Source: Flavobacterium sp. HSC-32F16 (GTDB lineage: Bacteria > Bacteroidota > Bacteroidia > Flavobacteriales > Flavobacteriaceae). From it: a DNA stretch of 64,000 bases. The position numbers and the translations under genes are program-made. Location of the stretch: positions 372,001 to 436,000 of the forward strand of contig NZ_JALKAC010000001.1 of assembly GCF_024171645.1 (NCBI RefSeq), in the 5' to 3' direction. Below, in pieces: positions 43,892 to 52,758 of the stretch; within the stretch, counting starts at the first letter, position 1, and each line of letters opens with the position of its first letter. The notes below the pieces were generated by a model, which worked only from the letters and a program-made list of their open reading frames with translations, was not told the origin of the DNA and did no database searches.

Positions 43892-45019
43892 ATGGAAACA
43901 AACAAGGATGTAGTAATAATTGGCGGAGGGCTAGCAGGATTGGCTGCAGCCATACATCTTTCTAAAATGAATTTACACGTAACGCTGATCGAAAAATCCA
44001 GTTACCCCAAACATAAAGTTTGCGGTGAATATATCTCGAATGAAATTCTGCCTTACCTAAAATGGCTTGACGCCGATGTTTCGGAACTTAAGCCAGCCCA
44101 TATCTCAAAATTCGAATTCTCTTCAAACGATGGAAAAACGGCATCGGCAATACTTCCGTTAGGAGGATTTGGAATCAGCAGATATTCTCTTGATGATTTT
44201 TTATATCAAAAAGCGCTTTCAAATCATTGTAGAATTATTAAAGATACGGTCATTGATGTTTCTTTCAAAAATGATTTATTTACCATAACAACTTCCTCTC
44301 AAATTTTAACGTCTAAAATAGTATTAGGTGCTTTTGGCAAACGTTCTAATTTAGACCAGGTTTTAAATCGAAATTTTATCCATAAAAAGTCGCCGTGGTT
44401 AGCCGTAAAGGCACATTATTCTGGTACTACAGCCAATGATCTGGTAGCACTTCACAACTTTAAAGGCGGATATTGCGGTGTTTCTAAAGTTGAAAATAAC
44501 GTTATAAACATTTGTTACCTGGCTGACTATGCCACTTTTAAACAATATAAAAATATCGAGGATTATCAGCAAAATGTACTTTATAAAAATAAACATCTTA
44601 AATCTGTTTTTAAGAACAGTACACTTCTTTTTGATAAACCTTTAACCATAAGCCAGATTTCTTTTGATAAAAAACAAGCGGTAGAAAACCATATTTTGAT
44701 GATTGGCGATACGGCAGGACTTATTCATCCACTTTGCGGAAACGGAATGGCTATGGCAATTCACAGCGCAAAAATAGCTTCAGAATCAATTTTAGATTAT
44801 TATTCAAATAAAGAAATGTCCCGGATAATATTAGAAAAAAAGTATAGTAAAGAATGGAAAAAGCATTTTGGAAAAAGATTATTTATGGGCAGAATTCTGG
44901 CCCAAATATTAACCCATAAAAACATTACTAATATTCTCGTTGCCATAACAGCTTCATTTCCCGGATTACTGCCTATAATAATTAAACAAACGCATGGCAA
45001 ACCCATAACCATCAAATGA
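43892..45019 (+). CDS. FAD-dependent oxidoreductase of the type III polyketide operon
   Basis: A 375-residue flavoprotein of the geranylgeranyl-reductase / phenolic hydroxylase superfamily. It shows the dinucleotide motif IIGGGLAGLAAAIHLSKMNL, KVCGEYIS near residue 45, a second nucleotide stretch LGAFGKRS, and the FAD ribityl motif MIGDTAGLIHPLCGNGMAMA. It may hydroxylate an aromatic polyketide ring or reduce double bonds; the superfamily does both. It is the first gene of the operon, and its stop overlaps the methyltransferase start (ATGA). Confidence 0.88.
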   Translation: METNKDVVIIGGGLAGLAAAIHLSKMNLHVTLIEKSSYPKHKVCGEYISNEILPYLKWLDADVSELKPAHISKFEFSSNDGKTASAILPLGGFGISRYSLDDFLYQKALSNHCRIIKDTVIDVSFKNDLFTITTSSQILTSKIVLGAFGKRSNLDQVLNRNFIHKKSPWLAVKAHYSGTTANDLVALHNFKGGYCGVSKVENNVINICYLADYATFKQYKNIEDYQQNVLYKNKHLKSVFKNSTLLFDKPLTISQISFDKKQAVENHILMIGDTAGLIHPLCGNGMAMAIHSAKIASESILDYYSNKEMSRIILEKKYSKEWKKHFGKRLFMGRILAQILTHKNITNILVAITASFPGLLPIIIKQTHGKPITIK

Positions 45020-45726
45020 TCAACACAAAATATAGAACACAGGAAACCGAAATTATGGATGATTTTTCTCTTCAGGGAGAAGAATTAAAAGCCGCGCTTG
45101 ATCAAATTGCCCGTATCAACCAATTACTGGGCGGCAATAATCTTACGCTCCACGGAATAAAGAGATTATTAAAACAATATGATATTTTAAAAACAATTAC
45201 CATAGCAGATATAGGATGCGGTAATGGAGATATGCTGCGGATGCTGGAGAAATTTGGCAGAAAAAATAATCTCAATTTAAAGCTTATCGGCATAGATGCA
45301 AATGATTTTACTATAAGTTATGCCAAAAAATTATCAGCTGAATTTCCAAATATTGAATATAAATGCATGGATATTTTTAGTGAAGATTTTAAATCGTTAA
45401 AGTATGATATTGCTTTATGTACTCTTACCCTGCACCATTTTACTAATGATGAAATATTAAATATAATTACTACCTTTAATAAGAATGCCAAAACTGGAAT
45501 TATTATTAATGACCTGCATCGCAGTAAAACAGCCTATAGGTTATTTGAATTGATTTGTTTTCTTTTTAATCTCAACAAAATGTCGCGTGAAGATGGATTA
45601 GTATCTATTTTGAGAGGATTTAAGAAAAACGAACTGGAGGAATTCTCTAAAAAACTAAATTTAAAAAACTATTCCATTAACTGGAAATGGGCTTTTCGCT
45701 ACCAGTGGATAATTGCAAAACAATGA
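45016..45726 (+). CDS. Class I SAM-dependent methyltransferase
   Basis: A 236-residue soluble methyltransferase. Motif I is TIADIGCGNGDMLRMLEKFG, followed by the acidic position IGIDAND and a post-motif LCTLTLHHFTNDEIL. The size and the HHF pattern resemble UbiE-like and polyketide O- or C-methyltransferases. It overlaps the gene before and the polyketide synthase gene after (ATGA at 45723), so the three are translationally coupled. It most likely methylates the polyketide product; the methylated atom cannot be predicted. Confidence 0.88.
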   Translation: MINTKYRTQETEIMDDFSLQGEELKAALDQIARINQLLGGNNLTLHGIKRLLKQYDILKTITIADIGCGNGDMLRMLEKFGRKNNLNLKLIGIDANDFTISYAKKLSAEFPNIEYKCMDIFSEDFKSLKYDIALCTLTLHHFTNDEILNIITTFNKNAKTGIIINDLHRSKTAYRLFELICFLFNLNKMSREDGLVSILRGFKKNELEEFSKKLNLKNYSINWKWAFRYQWIIAKQ

Positions 45727-46775
45727 GTGTAAAAATTATAACTGCCGCCAAACAACTGCCTCAGTATTCGCGCGAAACAGCTGACATACTTCCCATGCTG
45801 GAAAGCTGGCTGAACGGACAAGACGAACGCTTTATTAAAAAAGTCAAAAAAATATTTGAAGGCGCTGCTGTAGACAAACGGTATTCTATAATGGATCCTG
45901 AAGAAGTTTTTACAGCATCTTCTTTTGAAGAAAAAAACGACATTTATACCCGGGAAGTTATCATTCTGGGAGAACAAGTTCTAAAAAAAGCACTCCAAAA
46001 AGCCAATTGGGAACCGCAGACGCTGGATTATATTATTACGGTCAGCTGTACCGGAATTATGATTCCTTCCCTTGATGCTTATCTTATTAATAAAATGAAA
46101 CTGAGGCAGGACATTGTCAGGCTTCCGGTAACTGAAATGGGTTGTGCTGCCGGAATATCAGGTATTATTTATGCTAAAAATTTTCTAAAAGCCAATCCCG
46201 GAAAACGCGCAGCCGTAATAGCCGTAGAATCGCCGACAGCAACTTTTCAGCTTGATGATTTTTCAATGCCTAATATTGTAAGTGCTGCTATTTTTGGTGA
46301 TGGAGCGGCTTGTTGTTTATTATCTTCATACAAAGACGATTATGGCCCTGAAATACTCGATGAAGAAATGTATCATTTTTATGATGCCGAACACATGATG
46401 GGTTTTAAACTGACGAATTCAGGTTTACAAATGGTACTGGATATTGAAGTACCAGATACAATTGCATCTCATTTTGGCGATATTATTCATCCGTTTCTGC
46501 AAAAGAACAATTTAGAAATTGAGGATGTAAACCATATGATATTTCATCCCGGAGGAAAAAAAATAATCAATACTGTTGAAGCTCTTTTTTCGGGACTGGG
46601 AAAAAATATTGACGATACAAAAGAAGTTTTAAAACAATACGGCAATATGTCGAGTGCAACGGTTTTATATGTTTTGGAGCAAATTATGGACAGAAATCCA
46701 AAACAGGGAGAAAAAGGTCTTATGCTTAGTTTTGGTCCTGGATTTTCGGCACAAAGAGTTTTATTGCAATGGTAA
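45723..46775 (+). CDS. Type III polyketide synthase (chalcone/alkylresorcinol synthase family)
   Basis: A 350-residue homodimeric ketosynthase, the usual family length. The Cys-His-Asn triad is visible: Cys141 in VTEMGCAAGISG, His275 in MIFHPGGKK and Asn308 in YGNMSSATVL. The ATG at 45723 is used; frames extending upstream lie inside the methyltransferase gene. Such enzymes extend a starter thioester with malonyl-CoA and cyclise it to resorcinols, pyrones or phloroglucinols. The dehydratase, ketosynthase and carrier protein genes downstream suggest an ACP-bound fatty starter. Confidence 0.93.
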   Translation: MSVKIITAAKQLPQYSRETADILPMLESWLNGQDERFIKKVKKIFEGAAVDKRYSIMDPEEVFTASSFEEKNDIYTREVIILGEQVLKKALQKANWEPQTLDYIITVSCTGIMIPSLDAYLINKMKLRQDIVRLPVTEMGCAAGISGIIYAKNFLKANPGKRAAVIAVESPTATFQLDDFSMPNIVSAAIFGDGAACCLLSSYKDDYGPEILDEEMYHFYDAEHMMGFKLTNSGLQMVLDIEVPDTIASHFGDIIHPFLQKNNLEIEDVNHMIFHPGGKKIINTVEALFSGLGKNIDDTKEVLKQYGNMSSATVLYVLEQIMDRNPKQGEKGLMLSFGPGFSAQRVLLQW

Positions 46776-46793
46776 TTATTAGATAAAATAAAA

Positions 46794-47231
46794 ATGGAAT
46801 TAACCAATATTACAGCACTTCTGCCCTACAGTAAACCTTTTTTATTTGTAGATGAATTACTTTCTGTTGATGAGAACAGTGCTGTGGGAACTTATACTTT
46901 TAGTGAAGATCTGGATTTTTACAAAGGACATTTTAAAGATAATCCTGTAACTCCGGGCGTAATCCTGACCGAAACAATGGCTCAGATTGGTCTGGTATGC
47001 CTGGGTATTTATTTATTGGGTGATGCTTTTACTAAAGATACTGTTGTCGCTTTTACATCGGCAGATATGCAGTTTCTAAAACTGGTTTATCCCAATGAAA
47101 AAGTTACGGTAACTTCTCAAAAATTATTTTTCAGATTTGGAAAATTAAAATGTGATGCCGTAATGAAAAACGAATCCGGACAGGAAGTCTGCAGAGGCAT
47201 TTTGGCGGGTATGATTACTAATAAATTATGA
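46794..47231 (+). CDS. 3-hydroxyacyl-ACP dehydratase, FabZ/FabA-like
   Basis: A 145-residue single hot-dog protein. The active-site region is FYKGHFKDNPVTPGVILTETMAQ, with His46 and Glu60 in the FabZ positions. It dehydrates 3-hydroxyacyl-ACP during chain elongation. It lies 18 bp after the polyketide synthase gene and overlaps the ketosynthase start by 4 bp. The chromosome must hold a housekeeping FabZ elsewhere, so this copy is probably dedicated to the operon product. Confidence 0.88.
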   Translation: MELTNITALLPYSKPFLFVDELLSVDENSAVGTYTFSEDLDFYKGHFKDNPVTPGVILTETMAQIGLVCLGIYLLGDAFTKDTVVAFTSADMQFLKLVYPNEKVTVTSQKLFFRFGKLKCDAVMKNESGQEVCRGILAGMITNKL

Positions 47232-48502
47232 GTAAGCGAGTTGTAATAACAGGACTAGGCGTCGCAGCTCCAAACGGAGTTGGCATTACCGAGTTCAGCC
47301 ATGCCATAAAAAACGGAATATCAGGCATCAGGCATGATTCTCAATTAGAGGATTTACAGTTTTCTTGTCAAATTTCCGGTACACCACAGATATCCGAAGA
47401 ACTCAAAGCGCAATATTTTACAGAACTTGAACTGCGTGGTTTTAACAGCACCGGAATTTTGTACGGCGTAATTGCAGGAATCGAAGCCTGGAAAAATGCC
47501 GGATTACCAGTTGAAGTTAACGATAATCCAGATTGGGACAGCGGTACTATTTTTGGCTCCGGTACATCGGGTATAGACAAATTTCGCGAAAGCATTTATA
47601 AAATAGATGAGCTGCAAGTTCGAAGATTAGGCAGCACCGTTGTAGCACAAACCATGAACAGTGGTATCAGCGCGTTTCTGGGAGGCAAATTGGGTCTTGG
47701 AAATCAAGTAACCACAAATTCATCTGCCTGCGCAACCGGAACCGAAGCTATAATGATGGCTTACGACCGTATACAATCCGGACAGGCAAAACGCATACTG
47801 GCAGGGAGCACGGGCGACAGCGGCCCTTACATTTGGGCGGGATTTGATGCGCTTCGTGTCTGCAGTTCCAAATACAATGATAATCCCGATCAAGGTTCGC
47901 GACCAATGAGCGCCACAGCATCAGGGTTTGTACCCGGAAGCGGTGCCGGAGCATTGGTTGTCGAAGATTTAGAAACTGCATTAGAACGCAGTGCGGTTAT
48001 TTATGCCGAAATACTAGGAGGAAATGTGAACTCTGGCGGACAGCGCGGCAACGGCAGCATGACTGCACCAAATAGTGCCGCTGTACAGCGTTGTATTACA
48101 GATGCAATTCAAAATTCGGGGATTTCTGCGGATGATATTGACGCCATAAACGGACATCTTACCGCAACGACAAAAGACAGCCTTGAAATTGAAAACTGGA
48201 CAAAAGCATTAAATCGAAAAGGAACTGATTTTCCATATATCAATTCTTTAAAAAGCATGACCGGACATTGTTTAAGCGCGGCCGGAAGTGTAGAAAGCGT
48301 TGCTGCAGTACTACAGCTTCATGACGATTTTGTGTTTGGAAATACTAATTGTCATGACCTGCATCCTGAAATTACGGCATTGATTGATGCTTCAAAAGTG
48401 CCTCTAAAAACAATTGATCATACTATCAATATTATTGCCAAAGCAAGTTTTGGTTTTGGTGATGTAAATGCCTGCATAATCTTTAAAAAATTTCAAAAAT
48501 AA
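47228..48502 (+). CDS. Beta-ketoacyl-ACP synthase, FabF/KAS II-like
   Basis: A 424-residue ketosynthase of full length. The Cys-His-His triad is present: Cys168 in TTNSSACATGTEAI, His310 in INGHLTATTKDSLE and His347 in LKSMTGHCLSAAGS. The first His motif reads GHLTATT in place of the common AHGTST. No chain-length-factor partner is adjacent, so it is of the FabF rather than the KS-beta kind. It overlaps the dehydratase stop and lies 4 bp before the carrier protein gene. Confidence 0.92.
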   Translation: MSKRVVITGLGVAAPNGVGITEFSHAIKNGISGIRHDSQLEDLQFSCQISGTPQISEELKAQYFTELELRGFNSTGILYGVIAGIEAWKNAGLPVEVNDNPDWDSGTIFGSGTSGIDKFRESIYKIDELQVRRLGSTVVAQTMNSGISAFLGGKLGLGNQVTTNSSACATGTEAIMMAYDRIQSGQAKRILAGSTGDSGPYIWAGFDALRVCSSKYNDNPDQGSRPMSATASGFVPGSGAGALVVEDLETALERSAVIYAEILGGNVNSGGQRGNGSMTAPNSAAVQRCITDAIQNSGISADDIDAINGHLTATTKDSLEIENWTKALNRKGTDFPYINSLKSMTGHCLSAAGSVESVAAVLQLHDDFVFGNTNCHDLHPEITALIDASKVPLKTIDHTINIIAKASFGFGDVNACIIFKKFQK

Positions 48503-48506
48503 ACCT

Positions 48507-48761
48507 ATGAACAAAGAAGAACTTATTGCTAAATTAAAATTGATCATAAAGCCTTATACGACCAATACAGAAGCGTATGATACTCTTACTGAAGAAACTG
48601 ATTTTATTAATGATTTAAATATCAATTCAGCTAATCTGGTAGACATTATACTTGATATAGAAGAAACTTTTGATGTTGTGATTGACAATACTGATATGGA
48701 ACGTATGCTGGATGTTAAAACCGCTGTTGAAATCATAGAAACCAAATTAGCCCAAAAATGA
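48507..48761 (+). CDS. Acyl carrier protein
   Basis: An 84-residue acidic helical protein. The phosphopantetheine serine is Ser41 in INDLNINSANLVDIILDIEE, where the usual DSL reads NSA. The change next to the serine is uncommon in housekeeping AcpP and marks a specialised carrier. It overlaps the phosphopantetheinyl transferase start by 4 bp, which suggests coupled supply of its activating enzyme. Confidence 0.88.
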   Translation: MNKEELIAKLKLIIKPYTTNTEAYDTLTEETDFINDLNINSANLVDIILDIEETFDVVIDNTDMERMLDVKTAVEIIETKLAQK

Positions 48762-49270
48762 TTGGCAATGATGTGATTGATATTTTGCAGTCGCGCCTTG
48801 AAAGTAATTGGCAGCGTAAAGGATTTATAGAAAAATTATTTACCATTGAGGAACAATTGCTTATTTCAAAAGCAGTCCGTCCTGAAATTATGGTTTGGAT
48901 GCTTTGGAGTATGAAAGAAGCGGCGTATAAAATCTATAATCGTAAAACCAAAATAAGGGAATATATTCCTAAAAAACTGGTATGCAGTATAGAATTACAA
49001 AACCTCAACTCTATTAAAGGAAATGTTATTTGTTCAGGAAATATTTATCATACAAAAACATTACTTTCTAAAAACAAAATTCATACTGTTGCTGTAAGTG
49101 ATTTAAAGAATCTAAATAAAGTGATAGAAATTGAAAAAAAATCTATTAATAAAGATGCTAATGGCGCACCATACCATTTCGATAAAATAACTAAAACGGT
49201 AATGCCTGTTTCTAAAAGCCATCATGGACGATTTGAAATTTGTGTTGCTTTAAATTCTATATATTTATAA
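48758..49270 (+). CDS. 4'-phosphopantetheinyl transferase superfamily protein
   Basis: A 170-residue protein. The magnesium-binding motifs are MIGNDVIDI at the N-terminus and WMLWSMKEAAYKIY (W-x-x-KEA) near residues 47-62, as in AcpS/Sfp-like enzymes. It most likely loads phosphopantetheine onto Ser41 of the carrier protein encoded just upstream. It is the last gene of the operon. No clear terminator was seen after it. Confidence 0.85.
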   Translation: MIGNDVIDILQSRLESNWQRKGFIEKLFTIEEQLLISKAVRPEIMVWMLWSMKEAAYKIYNRKTKIREYIPKKLVCSIELQNLNSIKGNVICSGNIYHTKTLLSKNKIHTVAVSDLKNLNKVIEIEKKSINKDANGAPYHFDKITKTVMPVSKSHHGRFEICVALNSIYL

Positions 49271-49319
49271 TACTACTTATATCCGTTTTATAATAACAAT
49301 CTGTAATCCGCATACGATC

Positions 49320-49337
49320 TTCCGTAATTGGCAAACC
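49320..49337 (+). promoter_or_regulatory. Putative AraC-type operator upstream of the second aldo/keto reductase
   Basis: TTCCGTAATTGGCAAACC ends 52 bp before the aldo/keto reductase ATG and shares 14 of 18 positions with the element at 20539-20556, which has the same orientation and a similar distance to its gene. A CTGTAATCCG motif lies 20 bases upstream. Confidence 0.4.
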
Positions 49338-49389
49338 TCCGGCCGCTCACTTTCTTCTGAAATTTGTATTTCAATAAAATTATAAAAAA

Positions 49390-50388
49390 ATGAAACAGAT
49401 TAAACTAGGAAGTCAAGGATTAATTATTCCAAAAATAGGTTTGGGATGCATGGGAATGACCGGTTTTGAAGAAGGAAATATGTATGGTTCAGCAGATGAA
49501 AAAGAAGCCATACAGACAATCCACCGTTCATTTGAACTTGGAGGTAATTTTCTGGATACAGCAGACTTATATGGTCCTTTAAAAAATGAACAGCTTATCT
49601 CTAAAGCTATCGGAAACGAACGCAGCAAATATATAATAGCTACAAAATTTGGCTGGGAAATCGATGACAGCGGAAAAGTAACCTGGGCTATAAATGGAAG
49701 CAGAAAATACATCAAAAAAGCCGTTGAACGTTCACTTAAGAATTTAAATACGGATTATATTGACCTTTATTATATGCACCGTCTGGACAAGAACACTCCG
49801 ATAGAAGAAACTGTCGATGCAATGAGTGAACTTGTTAAAGAAGGAAAAGTCAAATATATAGGACTTTCAGAAGTATCTTCTGAAACTATTAAAAAAGCAC
49901 ACAAAATTCATCCCATAACAGCCGTACAAAGCGAATATTCTTTATTTGAAAGAACTGCAGAAGAAAGAGGCGTAATAAAAACGCTGGAGGAACTAGGGAT
50001 AGGTTTTGTGGCCTATTCTCCTTTAGGTCGTGGTTTCCTTTCAGGACAAATTCGCTCAATTGATGATCTTCCCGAAAATGATTTCCGCAGGGCAATTCCG
50101 CGTTTTCAGGAAAAATATTTCCATAAAAACATTGAATTGGTAAAAGCAGTTGAAAAAATGGCAGAAGAAAAAAATGTAAACTCATCTCAACTCGCCTTGG
50201 CGTGGATAATCAGTAAAGGAATTGTTCCTATTCCGGGAACCAAACGCAGAAAATATCTTGAGCAGAATATCGCTTCTGCTGATATAGAATTGACTCAAAA
50301 CGATCTTCTAAAACTTGAAAGTATCGTACCTTTGGGCACAGATACCGGAGCTCCATATGATGAATTTAGTATGGGGTTACTAGACTAA
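49390..50388 (+). CDS. Aldo/keto reductase (COG0667 type)
   Basis: A 332-residue enzyme. The tetrad is visible: Asp and Tyr in NFLDTADLYGPLKNEQ, Lys in IIATKFGWE and His in LYYMHRLDKN. The cofactor end reads GIVPIPGTKRRKYLEQN. It is of the longer AKR13-like kind, distinct from the enzyme at 19630. It is followed 19 bp later by an AraC gene on the same strand, so the regulator may be co-transcribed with its target. It reduces an unknown carbonyl compound. Confidence 0.9.
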   Translation: MKQIKLGSQGLIIPKIGLGCMGMTGFEEGNMYGSADEKEAIQTIHRSFELGGNFLDTADLYGPLKNEQLISKAIGNERSKYIIATKFGWEIDDSGKVTWAINGSRKYIKKAVERSLKNLNTDYIDLYYMHRLDKNTPIEETVDAMSELVKEGKVKYIGLSEVSSETIKKAHKIHPITAVQSEYSLFERTAEERGVIKTLEELGIGFVAYSPLGRGFLSGQIRSIDDLPENDFRRAIPRFQEKYFHKNIELVKAVEKMAEEKNVNSSQLALAWIISKGIVPIPGTKRRKYLEQNIASADIELTQNDLLKLESIVPLGTDTGAPYDEFSMGLLD

Positions 50389-50407
50389 ACTTAATAAAGA
50401 CGCTTTT

Positions 50408-51307
50408 ATGAATACTATTGCCTCTGTATCTGCTTTTCACCGCCTGCTCTCTCTTGCAGAACCAAAACATCCTATGGTAAGTGTCATCAATTTATCTGAA
50501 AGTATTTTTCTGGATGATGAAATCTGGAAGGGATTTGTCAATAAATTTTATTGTGTTGCTTTAAAAAGAGATGTGAAAGGAAAAATCAGATATGGCCAGG
50601 GACATTATGACTATGATAAAGGCGTATTAAGTTTTACTGCACCCAATCAGATTCATTATTTGGATTTTCATAATATGGAATGCGGGGCAGGATATTTATT
50701 AATATTTCATGAAGATTTTCTTTTAAAACACCCGCTGGCTCAAAGAATATTTGATTTTGGTTTTTTCTCCTATGCTGTAAATGAAGCACTTCATTTATCA
50801 GCACAGGAAGAAAAATATCTTATTGAAATCCTGGATCGAATTGACAATGAATGCCAGCATATTGACCATCATACTCAGGATATTATTTTATCTCAGATTG
50901 ATTTGCTCCTAAACTATTCAAGTCGATTTTATCAAAGACAGTTTATAACCAGAAAGAACAACACTCATGCCCTGCTTACAAAATTTGAAAGGTTTATTAA
51001 TGATTATTATAATGATGATACTACAGAAAAAAGTCTTTTGAGCGTTGGTTTAATTGCCGAAGCCCTAAATCTTTCTCCTAATTATCTGAGTGATTTCCTA
51101 AAAATACATACCGGACGGAATACAAAAGAGCATATTTATGAAAGGTTGATTAATAAAGCGAAAGAAAAACTATCAGCTACTGAATTATCTGTAAGTGAGA
51201 TTGCCTATAATCTTGGTTTTGAACATCCTCAATCCTTTAGCACGCTTTTCAAAAAAAGAACGCAGATGGCTCCTTTGGAGTTTCGGGAAAAGATCAGGAA
51301 TAATTAA
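50408..51307 (+). CDS. AraC-family transcriptional regulator, paralogue of 20634-21539
   Basis: A 299-residue regulator with an N-terminal sensor (IRYGQGHYDYDKGVLSFTAP) and the double helix-turn-helix at residues about 205-298 (AEALNLSPNYLSDFLKIHTG, SEIAYNLGFEHPQSFSTLFK). It shares long stretches with the AraC protein at 20634, including RFYQRQFITRK. Both are neighbours of aldo/keto reductase genes. It probably controls the gene at 49390 through the element at 49320-49337. Confidence 0.9.
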   Translation: MNTIASVSAFHRLLSLAEPKHPMVSVINLSESIFLDDEIWKGFVNKFYCVALKRDVKGKIRYGQGHYDYDKGVLSFTAPNQIHYLDFHNMECGAGYLLIFHEDFLLKHPLAQRIFDFGFFSYAVNEALHLSAQEEKYLIEILDRIDNECQHIDHHTQDIILSQIDLLLNYSSRFYQRQFITRKNNTHALLTKFERFINDYYNDDTTEKSLLSVGLIAEALNLSPNYLSDFLKIHTGRNTKEHIYERLINKAKEKLSATELSVSEIAYNLGFEHPQSFSTLFKKRTQMAPLEFREKIRNN

Positions 51308-51388
51308 TCCAGCCATTTTTCTGTAAAAAACAAATTATGCCATTCTTTAGAATTTATGACGCTGGTTTTTAATGTGTCTTAAAAAATA

Positions 51389-51425
51389 AAAAAGCCGTAT
51401 TAACTCAACGTTTATACGGCTTTTT
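51389..51425. terminator. Bidirectional terminator
   Basis: A 12-bp stem AAAAAGCCGTAT paired with ATACGGCTTTTT around a 13-base loop. It lies between the converging AraC gene and the gene at 51433. Confidence 0.88.
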
Positions 51426-51432
51426 GCTATTA

Positions 51433-52722
51433 TTACTCTTTTAAGTTTACTTCTTTTTTCTCACCATCCTTATCTATGCTTACACGCTTCTCAATATTGG
51501 CTTTATCAATATAAGATTGTCTGGCCGTACCATAATTTGTTGAAGAACCTGTATACCCCCAATAATTATAATAATTAGTATAACCCGATACATAAGAATA
51601 GTTATAAGAATTAGAAAAATCAAAGCTGGCCATGACGACATAAGTACCCGGCATTAGATCTACGAACTCAAAATGTCCTTCGTCGTCATATACTTTAGCT
51701 TTCTTTATAGAGTAACCAAAATCACTATTCAAAGGAACTTCCGGCATTTTTTTCTGCTTGCGGATTTTTTTGTTTACTTCTACCCACTCCTCATAATACG
51801 CTGAGCTTGGAAAAAGCGTAATCTCGGTGCCTTTTGGTGCATATTGTTTTTTAGCAGTATTCACCAAACCTCCTAATTTTTTGCCCGAATCAGATCGTGC
51901 ATAGGCTGTTCCAATAATAACACTGTTGCCTTTTGAAATTTGATTGACAACTTCTTCTTTATTGAAACTGTTTTTAATAGGCTGATAATCCAGTTCCTCG
52001 TTAACTGTAATTTCCCACATACCATTGGCCATAGACATTTCGCGCTGCCAAAGACGACGGTCTTTTTTATCTATAATATAATTGTATATCGCACCGGTAT
52101 TTTCTTCTAAAACTGAGGCAAGCCATGTGTCATGTTTACCGGTTCTAGGAGAATTGTAGATAAAACTTTTTACCTCTTTGATCGTGTAGTATTCAATCAT
52201 CATACCTGATTCCTCACTATAGTAGAATTGTGCAAAACGAGCTTTATAACCTACATCTAATGGTAATGCTCCAATTAAATGATCCGTCCAGTTAAAGTCA
52301 AAATATTCCTTAGCAGGAATGAGCTTCACCTTTTTATCTTTTTTAGTTTTCTTCGAATAGGAATTACCTGTAATCGTTTCACCAAAGTAAAGATTTAGTT
52401 TTGTGTCCTTGGTATTACCTTCGTAACTAATCGCTTTAAGTGTTTGGGCATCTGCTGTACTAAAGCGTGTAGTAGGCTTTCCATTTTCTTTTGGAGTAAA
52501 AGTATTGTCCAAAGTTAATTGATTGTTAGCCGCAACAATATCATAGGTCAAGGCTCCCATATTTTTCCATTCAGTACCTTTTACATAATATACGGTATAG
52601 AGCGACTTTCCGGGCTTGATATACTTAATGCTGATATCTTTACTGCCGGGTTCAATTGCCTTTTGACAAAATGCGGTAAATGGAAGCAGGATAAATGCTA
52701 AAACAAATGCAAAAAATTTCAT
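51433..52722 (-). CDS. Exported protein with DUF3108-like and carboxypeptidase-regulatory-like parts
   Basis: A 429-residue protein. The ATG at 52722 gives the signal peptide MKFFAFVLAFILLPFTAFCQ; an ATG at 52743 is also possible. Residues about 20-240 are strand-rich and recall DUF3108 (SLYTVYYVKGTEW, LIGALPLDVGYKARF). Residues about 260-350 with VIIGTAYARSDSGKKLGG and EGHFEFVDLMPGTYVVMASF resemble a carboxypeptidase-regulatory-like beta-sandwich. A Tyr/Asn/Ser-rich stretch (NSYNYSYVSGYTNYYNYW) follows. A periplasmic or surface location is likely; function unknown. Confidence 0.7.
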   Translation of the reverse strand: MKFFAFVLAFILLPFTAFCQKAIEPGSKDISIKYIKPGKSLYTVYYVKGTEWKNMGALTYDIVAANNQLTLDNTFTPKENGKPTTRFSTADAQTLKAISYEGNTKDTKLNLYFGETITGNSYSKKTKKDKKVKLIPAKEYFDFNWTDHLIGALPLDVGYKARFAQFYYSEESGMMIEYYTIKEVKSFIYNSPRTGKHDTWLASVLEENTGAIYNYIIDKKDRRLWQREMSMANGMWEITVNEELDYQPIKNSFNKEEVVNQISKGNSVIIGTAYARSDSGKKLGGLVNTAKKQYAPKGTEITLFPSSAYYEEWVEVNKKIRKQKKMPEVPLNSDFGYSIKKAKVYDDEGHFEFVDLMPGTYVVMASFDFSNSYNYSYVSGYTNYYNYWGYTGSSTNYGTARQSYIDKANIEKRVSIDKDGEKKEVNLKE

Positions 52723-52758
52723 AGGAGTAATGTTTTTTATCATGTTGAATACTCTGAT

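Noticed and set aside
45016..45726. The methyltransferase as a homologue of Streptomyces SrsB.
   Set aside because: SrsB is, to my knowledge, an isoprenylcysteine-methyltransferase-type membrane protein; this one is a soluble class I enzyme. Only the functional analogy is kept.
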